The position numbers and the translations under genes were made by a program. The notes below the pieces were generated by a model. The model did no database searches. It was not told where the DNA came from and saw only the letters and a program-made list of their open reading frames with translations. Shown in pieces: positions 10,980 to 11,132 of a stretch of DNA of 11,132 nt. The stretch lies in NCBI GenBank assembly GCA_021838765.1, contig JAKCCY010000093.1:1-11132 (forward strand), in the 5' to 3' direction. This DNA comes from Nitrospirota bacterium (GTDB lineage Bacteria > Nitrospirota_A > Leptospirillia > Leptospirillales > Leptospirillaceae). How positions within the stretch are numbered: position 1 is the first letter of the stretch; every line of letters starts with the position of its first letter.

Positions 10980-11131
10980 TGCGGCAAAAAAGTCATTGAC
11001 CAACTCGGTCCGGAAAACGGCCGATGACGATGGGGGGATCACTTGCGGTCTTGTGCGGCACATGAGCCGGATTCCTTGTCTCCCAAGGCCCGGAGGCTCG
11101 CCGCACATGACCCCCTTTTATCTTGCTCTCC
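10980..11131 (-). repeat. Right arm of ~150 bp imperfect inverted repeat
   Basis: Partner of 1517-1665 in opposite orientation. The motif TGCGGC or its complement occurs at least four times in and beside this arm (10967, 10980, 11054, 11100). A weak minus-strand frame here (10857-11108) begins MCGEPPGL, whereas the left arm begins MCGKPPGL before a stop; this may be a relic of coding sequence, and I do not call a gene. The 315 bases 10818-11132 hold the RHH leader, promoter and this arm only. Confidence 0.75.
11052..11107. other. Large stem-loop within the right inverted-repeat arm
   Basis: TGTGCGGC (11052-11059) pairs with GCCGCACA (11100-11107), and GAGCC (11064-11068) with GGCTC (11095-11099) across a four-base bulge. 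CCTTG (11074-11078) pairs with CAAGG (11084-11088) around a five-base loop. This 56 bp structure is the strongest extended foldback in the window. The left arm keeps only part of it. It could be an oriT or single-strand origin structure, or a structured RNA. Confidence 0.55.
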
Positions 11132-11132
11132 T

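Noticed and set aside
10600..10996. Upstream extension of the larger RHH frame to 282 residues
   Set aside because: This part overlaps the shorter RHH gene in another frame and shows no domain; the RHH fold starts at 10555.
10857..11108. 83-residue minus-strand frame
   Set aside because: It overlaps the RHH promoter and leader, lacks a proper ribosome site spacing, and is broken in the other repeat arm; kept only as an observation.

Overview
The window looks like part of a plasmid, or of an integrated plasmid-like accessory island, from a moderately GC-rich bacterium. It carries plasmid-type partition genes, a phage-antirepressor-like regulator, a toxin-antitoxin pair, two ribbon-helix-helix proteins and diverged pieces of a type IV secretion core. 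There are no rRNA or tRNA genes and no core metabolic genes. Frequent TTG/GTG starts and the overall gene flavour would fit an acidophile such as Leptospirillum (Nitrospirota) or Acidithiobacillus, but this host guess is weak.

Left flank (1-1840): a gene cut by the window edge, then a small Cys-rich 39-residue ORF feeding a DUF6710-like gene. Both minus-strand units are preceded by copies of the same ~58 bp promoter repeat. One arm of a ~150 bp imperfect inverted repeat lies at 1517-1665; its partner lies at 10980-11131, so the rest of the window sits between them.

Toxin-antitoxin (1842-2824): a Panacea-domain antitoxin overlaps by four bases (GTGA) an unnamed 140-residue protein that is its likely toxin.

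Partition block (2953-7395): parB, a GNAT acetyltransferase, a truncated NYN gene, parA and a P22-type antirepressor-like gene, plus a decayed UvrD/FBH1-like helicase remnant. An 18 bp palindrome, TTATGCGGATCCGCATAA, occurs five times here at gene boundaries and a sixth time at 10115. It is the best candidate for the parS centromere or a KorB-like dispersed operator. ParB and the antirepressor-like protein end in the same ~40-residue C-terminal module, and a third, broken copy of its end remains at 4412-4480.

Secretion-like block (7392-10068): two small exported proteins resembling single domains of VirB9/TrbG and VirB10/TrbI are encoded head to head with overlapping 5' ends. Beside them are a YdjM-type membrane hydrolase and two exported orphans whose 3' ends overlap.

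Right end (10148-11132): two tandem paralogous ribbon-helix-helix proteins, the larger resembling relaxosome accessory proteins, sit behind a good promoter and next to a strongly structured DNA segment inside the right arm of the inverted repeat. Together the segment looks like a maintenance and transfer-control region that has been rearranged: parA and parB are split, at least two genes are truncated, and repeats mark the boundaries.
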